Below are positions 1 through 5,905 of a stretch of DNA of 5,905 nucleotides, piece after piece; position 1 is the stretch's first letter, and every line of letters starts with the position of its first letter. The DNA is from Chloroflexota bacterium (GTDB lineage: Bacteria; Chloroflexota; Dehalococcoidia; UBA2979). A model generated the notes under the pieces. The model worked only from the letters and a program-made list of their open reading frames with translations. It had not been told where the DNA came from and did not search any database. A program made the translations under genes and the position numbers. Location: assembly GCA_009843585.1 (NCBI GenBank), contig VYDC01000227.1:1-5905 (forward strand). Direction: 5' to 3'.

Positions 1-54
1 GGCCCCTACTTCCGAAGGGCTGTACCCGTCGCTACTACTCGGTGATACGACAGG

Positions 55-1326
55 CTAGCCCTCACGCCCCGGCGGCGGGGGATCGGGGTAGCGATCGCCG
101 ATCACGTCGCTTCCGGCGAGGGCGTCGACCTCGGCGTCCGCGTACCCGAGCTCCAGAAGCACCTCGCGGTTGTGCTCGCCGAGGAGTCCGCAGCGGAGGT
201 CCCAGCTCGGACCATCGGGCGCGAGCCGCCAGAGGAAGCCGCCCAGGAGCCTGTTCGGCAGGTAGGGATGATCCACGCTCTGGAACCATCCCCTCTCGTG
301 CAGCTGCGGGGAGTAGAGGGGGCCCTCCGGCGGGTTCGCGGGGGCACCGATCGCGCCGGCGGCCTGCACGCGGTCGGCGATCTCGTACGGCTCGCCGCCC
401 TGTGCCCACTCGCCGACGGCGCGGTCGACGGCCTCGCGGTCGCGGAGCCGTCCCGGGAGCGACGCCCACGGGTGGCCGTCCGCGGCCCACTCGGCGTGTC
501 CCATCGCGCGGGCGAGCCCGGCCCACTGCTCATCGGTCTCGGCGGCGATCGCCACCCACCCGTCGCCGCTCCCGGCCCGGTAGCACCCGTGCGGCACCAC
601 GTGGGGGTCGGCATTCCCCAGTCGGGGCGGGACGCGTCCGTTCAGCGTCCACTCCCCGAGCACGCCGGGGATCTGCGTCGCCAGTTCCTCGATCTGGGCG
701 AGGTCGACGTAGCTCCCCTCGCCGCTCTCCTCGCGCCTGATCGCCGCGGTGACGACGGCAAAGATGAGGGCGAGCGGAACGGTGGAGTCGGAGTGCAGCG
801 TCGGGATCAGCTCCTCGACGGGCGCGCCGGGGTATCCGCGAACCGAGGCAAGCCCCGACATCGCCTCGAAGCCGGCGCCGTACATCACGTAGCCCTGGTA
901 CGGGCCCTCCTGGCCCCAGCCGGCGAGCGAGATCATGGTGAGCCGGGGATTGAGTGCGTGCACCGCCTCCCAGCCGAAGCCGAGCCGGCCGATGGTGCCC
1001 GCCGAGAAGCTCTCCACCAGCACGTCTGCCCGCCGCACGAGGCGGCGAAGCACCTCCGCCCCCTCGGGCCGGCGGATGTCGACGGCGATGTTGCGCTTGT
1101 TGCGGTTGCCGTGGTGGTGCGTGTTCGCGCGCTCGTAGACGGGCCCGGGACCATCGGCGACGCGGGCGTCCGGCACGGTGAGCGGCCGCGTCGTGGAGGT
1201 CCGCGGGTAGCTCTCGAGCTTGATCACCTCGGCGCCCAGGTCCCCCAGGAGCGAGCAGCCGAACGGTCCCGCCCAGACCTCGGCGAGCTCGATGATGCGG
1301 AGGCCCCGCAGCGCCTCGCCGCTCAT
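55..1326 (-). CDS. CaiB/BaiF family III CoA-transferase, catalytic Asp present
   Basis: Probable cytoplasmic enzyme that moves CoA from an acyl-CoA donor to a carboxylic acid, the reaction of family III CoA-transferases such as formyl-CoA:oxalate CoA-transferase (Frc) and CaiB. The 423 residues fit the usual 380-430. Seen: the N-terminal GLRIIEL strand (8-14), GDLGAEVIKLE (28-38), NRNKRNIAVDI (74-84) matching the family's N-R-N-K-x-S/I-x-x-(L/V)-D-L segment, and SLAGWGQEGPY (133-143). HSDSTVPLAL (178-187) aligns without gaps to the Frc GDSNTG region, placing D180 at the catalytic aspartate that forms the acyl-anhydride and aspartyl-CoA intermediates. The C-terminus has LLGEHNREVLLELGY (381-395), a family hallmark, then an unusual proline-rich tail (414-420). 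The ATG start fits the family N-terminus; a G-rich purine tract (1333-1343) lies upstream, somewhat distant. It is last in the operon, 25 bases after the paralogous gene. The family is certain; the substrate is unknown. Confidence 0.93.
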   Translation of the reverse strand: MSGEALRGLRIIELAEVWAGPFGCSLLGDLGAEVIKLESYPRTSTTRPLTVPDARVADGPGPVYERANTHHHGNRNKRNIAVDIRRPEGAEVLRRLVRRADVLVESFSAGTIGRLGFGWEAVHALNPRLTMISLAGWGQEGPYQGYVMYGAGFEAMSGLASVRGYPGAPVEELIPTLHSDSTVPLALIFAVVTAAIRREESGEGSYVDLAQIEELATQIPGVLGEWTLNGRVPPRLGNADPHVVPHGCYRAGSGDGWVAIAAETDEQWAGLARAMGHAEWAADGHPWASLPGRLRDREAVDRAVGEWAQGGEPYEIADRVQAAGAIGAPANPPEGPLYSPQLHERGWFQSVDHPYLPNRLLGGFLWRLAPDGPSWDLRCGLLGEHNREVLLELGYADAEVDALAGSDVIGDRYPDPPPPGREG

Positions 1327-1355
1327 CGACGCACCCCCCCTCCGCGCCGCGTCAT
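1323..1355 (-). other. Ten-codon mini-ORF linking the two CoA-transferase genes by ATGA overlaps at both ends
   Basis: The ATG at 1355-1353 overlaps the TGA stop of the upstream CoA-transferase gene (ATGA). The mini-ORF reads MTRRGGGVRR and ends with TGA at 1325-1323, which overlaps the ATG (1326-1324) of the downstream gene, again as ATGA. This geometry would let ribosomes terminate and re-initiate twice, coupling translation of the pair. The peptide itself resembles no product, and the upstream gene offers no clear ribosome-binding site for it. It may be a chance arrangement. Confidence 0.25.
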
Positions 1356-2545
1356 CCCGTCACGCCCGCCCGGAAGAGGGCGATCTGCTCGTCGGCGGAG
1401 TAGCCGAGCTCGCCGAGGATCTCCGGGCCGTGCTCGCCGAGCTCCGGCGAGGGCCGCGCCCGCCAGGCGTCTCCCCCCACCCCGTCCATGTGGAAGGGGG
1501 AGCCGGCGATGGTCACGGTGCCGATCCCCGGCTGCTCCACCTCCACGTAGGAGCCCCGCGCGACCATCTGCGGGTCTGCCGTCACCTCCGAGGCGTCGAG
1601 CAGCGGCACGGTCATCGCCTGGTAGCGCTGCATGTGCTCGAAGACCTCGTACTTCGTCCTCGTGGCGAGCCACTCGCGGAGGACGGGGGCGAAGTCGTCG
1701 AAGTGCAGGGGCTTCCGCGAGAGGTCGGCGAAACGCGGGTCGCGGGCGATCTCGGGCCGCCCGATCGCCTCGCAGACGCGACTGAAGAAGGGCTCGCGTC
1801 CCGCCGCGAAGAGCACGTGCCCGTCTCGGCAGGGCCAGGCGCCCGCCGGGTACATCGCCCGCGACTGGCCGGCGGCCCGCGGCTGCACGGCGTTGTTCAC
1901 CGCCCACAGGAAGAACGAGGTGTCGACGTTGCCGGTGATCGCCTCGACCGCGGAGATCTCGGCGTCCCGCCTCAGGCCGTCCTGGCGCCGGCCCCAGAGC
2001 GCCGCGATGCCGACGGCCGCGGCGGTGGATCCGACCTGCGCCATCCCCAGGAAGGGGGCGTACCGCAGCGGCTCGCGGCCCTGGATGGAGTGCCGGTGCG
2101 CGCGCGTCGACCATGCGAAGAGCGAGAGGTCGTTCTCCATCCTCTCCCGGTAGGGCCCGTCCATCCCGTGGGGGGTGATGACGACGGTGCAGGGTCCCTC
2201 GTCGGCGTCCACCAGGTCGAGGATCCGGCGCGCCTCCGCTGGGTGGAGGTCGAGGATCAGAAGCTCGCTCCAGGCAGCGAGGCGTGCGATCACCTCGCGC
2301 CCCGAGGGCGTTCGGTGGTCGAGGACCAGCGACCGCTTCCCGGTGTTGAAGGCGAGGTGGAAAGCGCCCCGGTCGATGTGCGGCCGGTCCCCGGGGAAGG
2401 GCGGGACGCGCCGCGCCTCGCCCCCGCCCGGCGGCTCGACCGCGATCACCGATCCGCCGAAGTCGGAGAAGCGCTTGGTGGCGGCGGCCGCCGCGACCGT
2501 GCCGCCGAGCTCGACGACGCGCAGACCCACAAGCGGCTGTCCCAC
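1352..2545 (-). CDS. CaiB/BaiF family III CoA-transferase-like protein lacking the catalytic Asp
   Basis: A 397-residue family III CoA-transferase homologue, divergent from its neighbour. Family marks seen: PLVGLRVVELGG at the N-terminus (4-15), FNTGKRSLVLD (66-76), VVITPHGMDGPY (121-132), a central DGHVLFAAG (241-249), and the C-terminal ELGEHGPEILGELGYS (368-383). Aligning VGIAALWGR (178-186) to the Frc GILAALMGR helix puts M168 where the catalytic Asp is expected, and no Asp lies within several residues, so classical aspartyl-CoA chemistry is doubtful. Asp-less members of the superfamily exist, so this may be a subfamily trait. The N-terminal CoA-binding stretch is also atypical: it reads DFGGSVIAVE (28-37) instead of DLGAEVIKVE. 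Translation starts at GTG, with GGGAG at 2551-2555 five bases upstream; the family N-terminus begins right there, which supports the start. It could be a partner subunit of the downstream transferase, an enzyme with altered chemistry, or a racemase/dehydratase-like member. Confidence 0.9.
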   Translation of the reverse strand: MGQPLVGLRVVELGGTVAAAAATKRFSDFGGSVIAVEPPGGGEARRVPPFPGDRPHIDRGAFHLAFNTGKRSLVLDHRTPSGREVIARLAAWSELLILDLHPAEARRILDLVDADEGPCTVVITPHGMDGPYRERMENDLSLFAWSTRAHRHSIQGREPLRYAPFLGMAQVGSTAAAVGIAALWGRRQDGLRRDAEISAVEAITGNVDTSFFLWAVNNAVQPRAAGQSRAMYPAGAWPCRDGHVLFAAGREPFFSRVCEAIGRPEIARDPRFADLSRKPLHFDDFAPVLREWLATRTKYEVFEHMQRYQAMTVPLLDASEVTADPQMVARGSYVEVEQPGIGTVTIAGSPFHMDGVGGDAWRARPSPELGEHGPEILGELGYSADEQIALFRAGVTG

Positions 2546-2590
2546 GAGCGCTCCCGTCCCCCGCGCGCCCGGCCGCCGCGCGTCGCAGCG

Positions 2591-2608
2591 CCGGCGGCCG
2601 CCCGCCGG
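2591..2608 (-). repeat. Second small GC inverted repeat before the CoA-transferase genes
   Basis: A 7-bp perfect inverted repeat (CCGGCGG at 2591-2597 and CCGCCGG at 2602-2608) with a 4-base loop. It lies between the 10-bp hairpin and the GTG start at 2545 in the 130-base intergenic gap (2546-2675). Short GC palindromes are common by chance in DNA of this composition, so its meaning is uncertain. Confidence 0.3.
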
Positions 2609-2634
2609 ATGATAGCGGTCCGGACGCCCGAGGC

Positions 2635-2659
2635 CGGGCGCGGGCGCTCCCCGCGCCCG
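2635..2659 (-). terminator. Perfect GC-rich hairpin after the dehydrogenase stop codon (possible attenuator or processing site)
   Basis: A perfect 10-bp inverted repeat (arms 2635-2644 and 2650-2659, 5-base loop) starts 16 bases beyond the TGA at 2678-2676 in the operon's direction. The arms are entirely G and C. There is no T-tract after it, so it is not a classical intrinsic terminator. It could reduce read-through into the CoA-transferase genes, protect the upstream transcript from 3' exonucleases, or be a by-product of base composition. The inverted repeat is seen directly; the function is inferred. Confidence 0.4.
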
Positions 2660-2675
2660 ACCGGCATGCGTCCCC

Positions 2676-5600
2676 TCAGGCGGCGCCGTCGCTGCCGCCC
2701 GGCACCGGGGCCGGCGGGAGCGCGCGCGCCAGCAACTCGGCGCTGTGGAGCGGGGAGCGCGTCGTGAAGTGCGTGATCTGCTGGCGGCACGAGACCCCGG
2801 TCACGGCGACCTGGGCCTCCCGGGGCGCCCGCTCGACGGCCGGGAAGAGGCGTCGCTCGCCCATCGCGCGGGAGATGTCGTAGTGCTCGACCTCGAAGCC
2901 GAAGGAGCCGGCCATGCCGCAGCAGGCGGAATCGATGAGCGAGGGCTCGTAGCCGCAGGCGGCGAGGGCGTCGAGGGTCGCCTCCATGCCGACCAGCGCC
3001 TTCTGGTGGCAGTGGCCGTGCACGAGCACGGGGCCGCCGGGGCCCGCGCCCGGGCGCCCGGCGCCGAGGCCGGCCAGCGCCTCGGGCTCCTCCGCTGCGA
3101 GGCGCGCGACCAGCTCGTCGAGCAGCACGGCCTCGCGCGCCACGGTCGCCGACGCCTCGTCGCGCAGGAGGCCGGGATACTCGTCCCTCAGCGCGAGCAG
3201 GCACGAGGGCTCGGTGCCGACGATCGGCACGCCGCGCCGGGCGTACGGCGCGAGCGCGTCGACGTTGCGCCGCGCCCAGCGCCGGGCCGTGCGCAGAAGG
3301 CCCTTGGAGATGGCCGGCCGCCCGCAGCATCCCAGGCGCCTCACCAGTGTGACGCGGTAGCCCAGCGCCTCGAGCACCCGCGTCGCGGCGGCGCCGACCT
3401 CCGGATGATGGAAACGGGTGAAGGTGTCGTCGAAGAGCACGGCGTCACCGCGTGTCGCCAGCCCGGCCGGATCCGCGCCGCGGGCGTGCTCGGCGAACCA
3501 GCGCCGGAAGCCCTCGCGCGCCAGGCGGGGGAGGGGCCGGCGGCGGTGCACCCCGAGGAAGCGGTGCGCGGCGCGGCGCGCCGGCCAGCTCCCGGCGATC
3601 GCGTTCGCGAGCGGCGCCACGCGGCTTCCCCAGGCCGCGAGCCGGTGGATGTGCGCGAAGAGCCGGTCGCGGTAGGCGACGCCGTGCTGCTCGTGGTAGA
3701 GCGCCAGCACCTCGGACTTGAGCGTCGACATGTCGACGCCGGAGGGGCACTCGCTCTTGCAGGCCTTGCACTCGACGCAGAGGGCGAGCGCCTCGTGCAG
3801 CCTCGCTCCGGCGAGCGCCGTGCGCGGGAGATCGCCCGCGATGATGGCGCGGAGCAGGTTTGCGCGGCCGCGCGTGGAGTGCTCCTCGTCGCGCGTCACC
3901 ATGTAGGAGGGGCACATCCCGCCGTCCTCCTTGCGGCAGGTCCCCTGGCCGTTGCAGAGCTCGACGGCGCGCGCGAAGCCCCCCTGCACCGAGAAGTCGA
4001 ACGCTGTGTGCGGTTCGCGGTTCTGCGTGGCCGGGGAGAGCCGGAGGTTGGAGGTGAAGGGGGGCGTGTCGACGATCTTGCCGGGGTTGAGCAGGCCCCG
4101 CGGATCGAAGGTGCGCTTGACGGCGCGGAAGGCCTCGGTGAGCTCGGAGCCGAACATCCGCTCCACGAAGGCGCCGCGCAGGATCCCGTCGCCGTGCTCC
4201 CCGGAGAGCGAGCCGCCGAACTCCACGACGAGGTCGGCGATCTCCGAGGCGAGCGACTCCATGGTCCCGAGGCCTGATGCCTCCTTCACATTCACCATCG
4301 GGCGGATGTGGAGGCAGCCGACCGAGGCGTGACCGTAGTAGCCGGCGGTCGTCCCGTGGCGCGCCACCGCCTGCTGGAAGCGCCGCACGAAGTCGGGGAG
4401 GCGCTCGGGAGCGACCGCCGTGTCCTCGACGAAGGCGAGCGGCTTGGCGTCGCCGGTGACGCTCATGAGGAGGCCGAGCCCGGCCTCCCGCACGCCCCAC
4501 ATGCGGCGCTGCCGGCCGGGATCGAGCTCGGTGACGGTGTGGTAGCCCAGGCCGCGCTCGGCGAAGTCCTGCGAGAGCGCCGCGAGGCGCTCCGCCAACT
4601 CCTCCTCCTCATCCCCGAAGAACTCGATGAGCAGCAGCGCCCCCGGTTCGCCCTCGATGAAGTCGGCGAGCGCGCGGTAGCCGGGGCTCTCCCGGCAGCG
4701 GCGCACGATGGTGTCGTCGATGAGCTCGACGGCGGCCGGTGCGTGCGCGAGCGCGGCGACGGTCGCCTCCGCCGCCTCGCCGACGCTGTCGAAATGCACG
4801 GCCGCGAGCGCGCGCCGGGCCGGGAGCGGCGCCAGCCTGACGCGCGCCTCGGTGACGACGGCGAGCGTGCCCTCCGATCCGACCACGACCCGGGAGAGGT
4901 CGACCTCCTCCCCCAGCAGCTCGTCGAGGTTGTAGCCGGAGACGCGGCGCTGGATGCGCGGGAAGCGCTCGGAGATCGTCGCGGCGTGCCGCCGCGCGAT
5001 CTCCGGGATCTCGCGGTAGAGCTCCCCCTCGAGGCCCGCGGAGGCGCGCCTCTCCCTGAGCGCGTCCCCGGAGAGCGGCTCGAGGGTCGCCCGGCTGCCG
5101 TCGGAGAGGACGACCTCCAGCGAGAGCACCTGGTCCAGCGTCTTGCCGTAGAGCGGAGAGTGCGCGCCGCAGGAGTTGTTCCCGATCCCGCCCCCGATCG
5201 TCGCACGATCGCGCGTCGAGGGATCGATCGGGTAGTGAAGGCCCTCGGGCAGGGCGGCGCGGTTGAGGGCGTCAAGCACGAGGCCGGGCTGGACCCGCGC
5301 CCAGCCCTCCGCGGCGTTGATCTCCAGCACCTCCGCCATGTGCGGGGTGAAGTCGAGCACGATGGCGTGGTTGACGCCCTGCCCTGCGAGGCTGGTCCCG
5401 CCGCCCCGGGGCAGCACCGGGACGCCGTAGAGCGAGGCGACGCCCAGGACGTACTGCACGTCCTCGGCCGTCCGCGGGAAGACCACGCAGACCGGCTCCA
5501 TTTGGTAGATCGAGGCGTCGGTGGCGTAGATGCGCCGGGAGGCGCGGTCGGCCCGCACGTCCGACGCGCCGCCGCTGAGCCCCTCGGCGAGCTCGCCGAC

Positions 5601-5687
5601 CAGGTCGTGGATGCCCTCCTCGCCGAGGGCGAGGGCGGCGGCGACGCTCGCGTGATGCACCCCCGGGGGTGGGATGCTCGCGGTCAC
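2676..5687 (-). CDS. Fused FAD/[4Fe-4S] D-2-hydroxyacid dehydrogenase (GlcD-GlcF-like fusion; D-lactate or D-2-hydroxyglutarate type)
   Basis: Probable oxidoreductase converting a D-2-hydroxy acid to the 2-oxo acid, with electrons going from FAD through Fe-S clusters to a carrier. Domain order over 1003 residues: a PCMH/VAO-type FAD-binding domain (about 60-290) with PRGGGTSLAGQ (93-103), GGGIGNNSCGAHS (165-177) and VVVGSEGTLAVVTEA (267-281); an FAD-oxidase C-terminal domain (about 290-540) with H453 and H460 (H-x6-H) and E497 in SGEHGDG, matching the metal-binding His/His/Glu of D-2-hydroxyglutarate dehydrogenases, ending NPGKIVD (534-540); a ferredoxin-like region (C578, C584, C592, then C637, C640, C643, C647); and two CCG modules (C787-C788, C829; C893, C922-C923, C967) as in GlpC/GlcF. 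Length and layout match the one-chain fusions of about 1000 residues that include E. coli YdiJ. The GTG start has AGGAGG six bases upstream. No signal peptide or membrane segment is evident. It leads the operon. Substrate, D-lactate versus D-2-hydroxyglutarate or another acid, cannot be settled from sequence. Confidence 0.93.
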   Translation of the reverse strand: MTASIPPPGVHHASVAAALALGEEGIHDLVGELAEGLSGGASDVRADRASRRIYATDASIYQMEPVCVVFPRTAEDVQYVLGVASLYGVPVLPRGGGTSLAGQGVNHAIVLDFTPHMAEVLEINAAEGWARVQPGLVLDALNRAALPEGLHYPIDPSTRDRATIGGGIGNNSCGAHSPLYGKTLDQVLSLEVVLSDGSRATLEPLSGDALRERRASAGLEGELYREIPEIARRHAATISERFPRIQRRVSGYNLDELLGEEVDLSRVVVGSEGTLAVVTEARVRLAPLPARRALAAVHFDSVGEAAEATVAALAHAPAAVELIDDTIVRRCRESPGYRALADFIEGEPGALLLIEFFGDEEEELAERLAALSQDFAERGLGYHTVTELDPGRQRRMWGVREAGLGLLMSVTGDAKPLAFVEDTAVAPERLPDFVRRFQQAVARHGTTAGYYGHASVGCLHIRPMVNVKEASGLGTMESLASEIADLVVEFGGSLSGEHGDGILRGAFVERMFGSELTEAFRAVKRTFDPRGLLNPGKIVDTPPFTSNLRLSPATQNREPHTAFDFSVQGGFARAVELCNGQGTCRKEDGGMCPSYMVTRDEEHSTRGRANLLRAIIAGDLPRTALAGARLHEALALCVECKACKSECPSGVDMSTLKSEVLALYHEQHGVAYRDRLFAHIHRLAAWGSRVAPLANAIAGSWPARRAAHRFLGVHRRRPLPRLAREGFRRWFAEHARGADPAGLATRGDAVLFDDTFTRFHHPEVGAAATRVLEALGYRVTLVRRLGCCGRPAISKGLLRTARRWARRNVDALAPYARRGVPIVGTEPSCLLALRDEYPGLLRDEASATVAREAVLLDELVARLAAEEPEALAGLGAGRPGAGPGGPVLVHGHCHQKALVGMEATLDALAACGYEPSLIDSACCGMAGSFGFEVEHYDISRAMGERRLFPAVERAPREAQVAVTGVSCRQQITHFTTRSPLHSAELLARALPPAPVPGGSDGAA

Positions 5688-5693
5688 GCCCGG

Positions 5694-5699
5694 CCTCCT
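5694..5699 (-). promoter_or_regulatory. Ribosome-binding site of the dehydrogenase gene (supports the GTG start)
   Basis: On the minus strand AGGAGG is a full match to the Shine-Dalgarno core, with six bases between it and the GTG at 5687-5685. The spacing is near optimal and supports the non-ATG start. Confidence 0.75.
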
Positions 5700-5764
5700 G
5701 CCTCCGCGCGCGGTGCTCGGGAGGCGAGCGTAGCATGGGCGCGGCGGCGGCCCGCGGCGCTAGC

Positions 5765-5772
5765 GGAGGGGG
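5765..5772 (+). promoter_or_regulatory. Ribosome-binding site of the CocE/NonD-like hydrolase gene
   Basis: GGAGGGGG lies six bases before the ATG at 5779, and directly after an in-frame TAG stop at 5761-5763. Together they make the ATG the only plausible start. Confidence 0.7.
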
Positions 5773-5778
5773 CGGACG

Positions 5779-5905
5779 ATGGCGGCAGCAGGCGATCCCC
5801 ACGGGACCTACGACGCGGTGCTCGTGAGCAACGCGGGGATGCGGGCGCGGGACGGCACCTGGCTTGCGACCGACGTGTGGCGCCCCGCGCGGGGCGGCGA
5901 GCCGC
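5779..5905 (+). CDS. N-terminal fragment of a CocE/NonD-family (S15-like) serine hydrolase, cut by the window end
   Basis: Only 42 codons are in view; the gene runs past the right edge. The segment MRARDGTWLATDVWRP (21-36 of the predicted protein) matches the characteristic opening of CocE/NonD and X-Pro dipeptidyl-peptidase S15 hydrolases, usually M-x-M-R-D-G-x-x-L-A-T-D-V-Y-R-P. These alpha/beta-hydrolases cleave esters or amides (cocaine esterase, glutaryl-7-ACA acylase and relatives), and their catalytic triad lies further downstream, out of view. The ATG start is well fixed: an in-frame TAG sits at 5761-5763 with no other start between, and GGAGGGGG (5765-5772) lies six bases upstream. 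It is divergent from the dehydrogenase operon, with 91 bases between starts. No secretion signal is visible in the first 20 residues. Substrate and full length are unknown. Confidence 0.8.
   Translation, partial: MAAAGDPHGTYDAVLVSNAGMRARDGTWLATDVWRPARGGEP

Larger units (their letters stand above)
5688..5778. promoter_or_regulatory. Divergent intergenic region, expected to hold both promoters
   Basis: This 91-base gap separates the GTG of the dehydrogenase operon from the ATG of the hydrolase gene, so transcription in both directions should begin here or nearby. Its middle holds the least GC-rich stretch, with TAGCAT at 5731-5736 on the plus strand (4 of 6 matches to TATAAT) and TACGCT at 5728-5733 on the minus strand. 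Neither has a convincing -35 partner. A 6-bp palindrome GCTAGC lies at 5759-5764, just before the hydrolase ribosome-binding site. The role as a promoter region is inferred from gene orientation; no specific operator or sigma-factor site is recognised. Confidence 0.4.

Noticed and set aside
1..54. Possible terminator downstream of the last operon gene: a weak stem between about 2-7 and 16-20.
   Set aside because: Only four or five pairs with a bulge and a large loop, no T-tract in view, and the window ends right there. The stretch appears less GC-rich than the rest but holds no gene I can support.
42..740. Arg/Pro/Gly-rich plus-strand open frame that could look like a small basic protein.
   Set aside because: The composition is what GC-rich shadow frames produce, and it lies wholly opposite the confident CoA-transferase gene except for its first few codons.
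2446..3330. Second minus-strand frame (294 codons) spanning the end of the dehydrogenase gene and the start of the CoA-transferase gene.
   Set aside because: Arg-rich shadow frame; both real genes have clear family motifs in the other frames across this stretch.
172..4277. Three long plus-strand open frames (172-1785, 1220-2767, 2745-4277) of over 500 codons each, antisense to the operon.
   Set aside because: They mirror well-recognised minus-strand genes. High GC removes stop codons from the antisense frame, and the translations are low-complexity Arg/Ala/Gly/Pro-rich without recognisable domains.
5735..5778. Alternative upstream ATG at 5735 for the plus-strand hydrolase.
   Set aside because: It is 44 bases from the chosen ATG, so out of frame, and the hydrolase frame has a TAG at 5761-5763 that excludes any earlier start.

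Overview
The window is very GC-rich (around 70% or more by eye), with strong G/C bias at third codon positions. It looks like a bacterial chromosomal segment from a high-GC, probably aerobic or facultative heterotroph (soil or sediment proteobacterium-like, actinobacterial or an uncultivated high-GC phylum). No sequence here fixes the taxonomy. Gene packing is dense, and I saw no RNA gene, mobile element, CRISPR array or long repeat.

Layout: three genes on the minus strand read from right to left as one probable operon. The first is a 1003-residue fused flavin/iron-sulfur dehydrogenase of the D-2-hydroxyacid (D-lactate / D-2-hydroxyglutarate) type (5687 to 2676, GTG start). A 130-base gap with two GC-rich hairpins follows. 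Next come two family III (CaiB/BaiF) CoA-transferase-like genes (2545 to 1352 and 1326 to 55), 25 bases apart. A fourth gene starts on the plus strand at 5779 and leaves the window after 42 codons. Its N-terminus is typical of CocE/NonD-type (X-Pro dipeptidyl-peptidase S15-like) serine hydrolases. The 91-base gap between the divergent genes should hold both promoters.

Working together (inference): the dehydrogenase would oxidise a D-2-hydroxy acid to its 2-oxo acid and pass electrons through its iron-sulfur clusters to an acceptor. The CoA-transferase pair would activate a carboxylic acid as a CoA thioester by exchange with another acyl-CoA. The CocE/NonD hydrolase could release carboxylic acids from esters or amides. 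The set therefore suggests a small organic-acid catabolic locus with unknown substrate.

The most notable point is that the two CoA-transferase paralogues differ at the catalytic position. The 1326-55 protein has the expected aspartate (D180), while the 2545-1352 protein aligns a methionine (M168) there. One subunit may be non-catalytic or work by another mechanism, possibly as part of a heteromer. Overall this is a fairly ordinary metabolic region; I found no clear sign of an undescribed defence, mobile or regulatory system.
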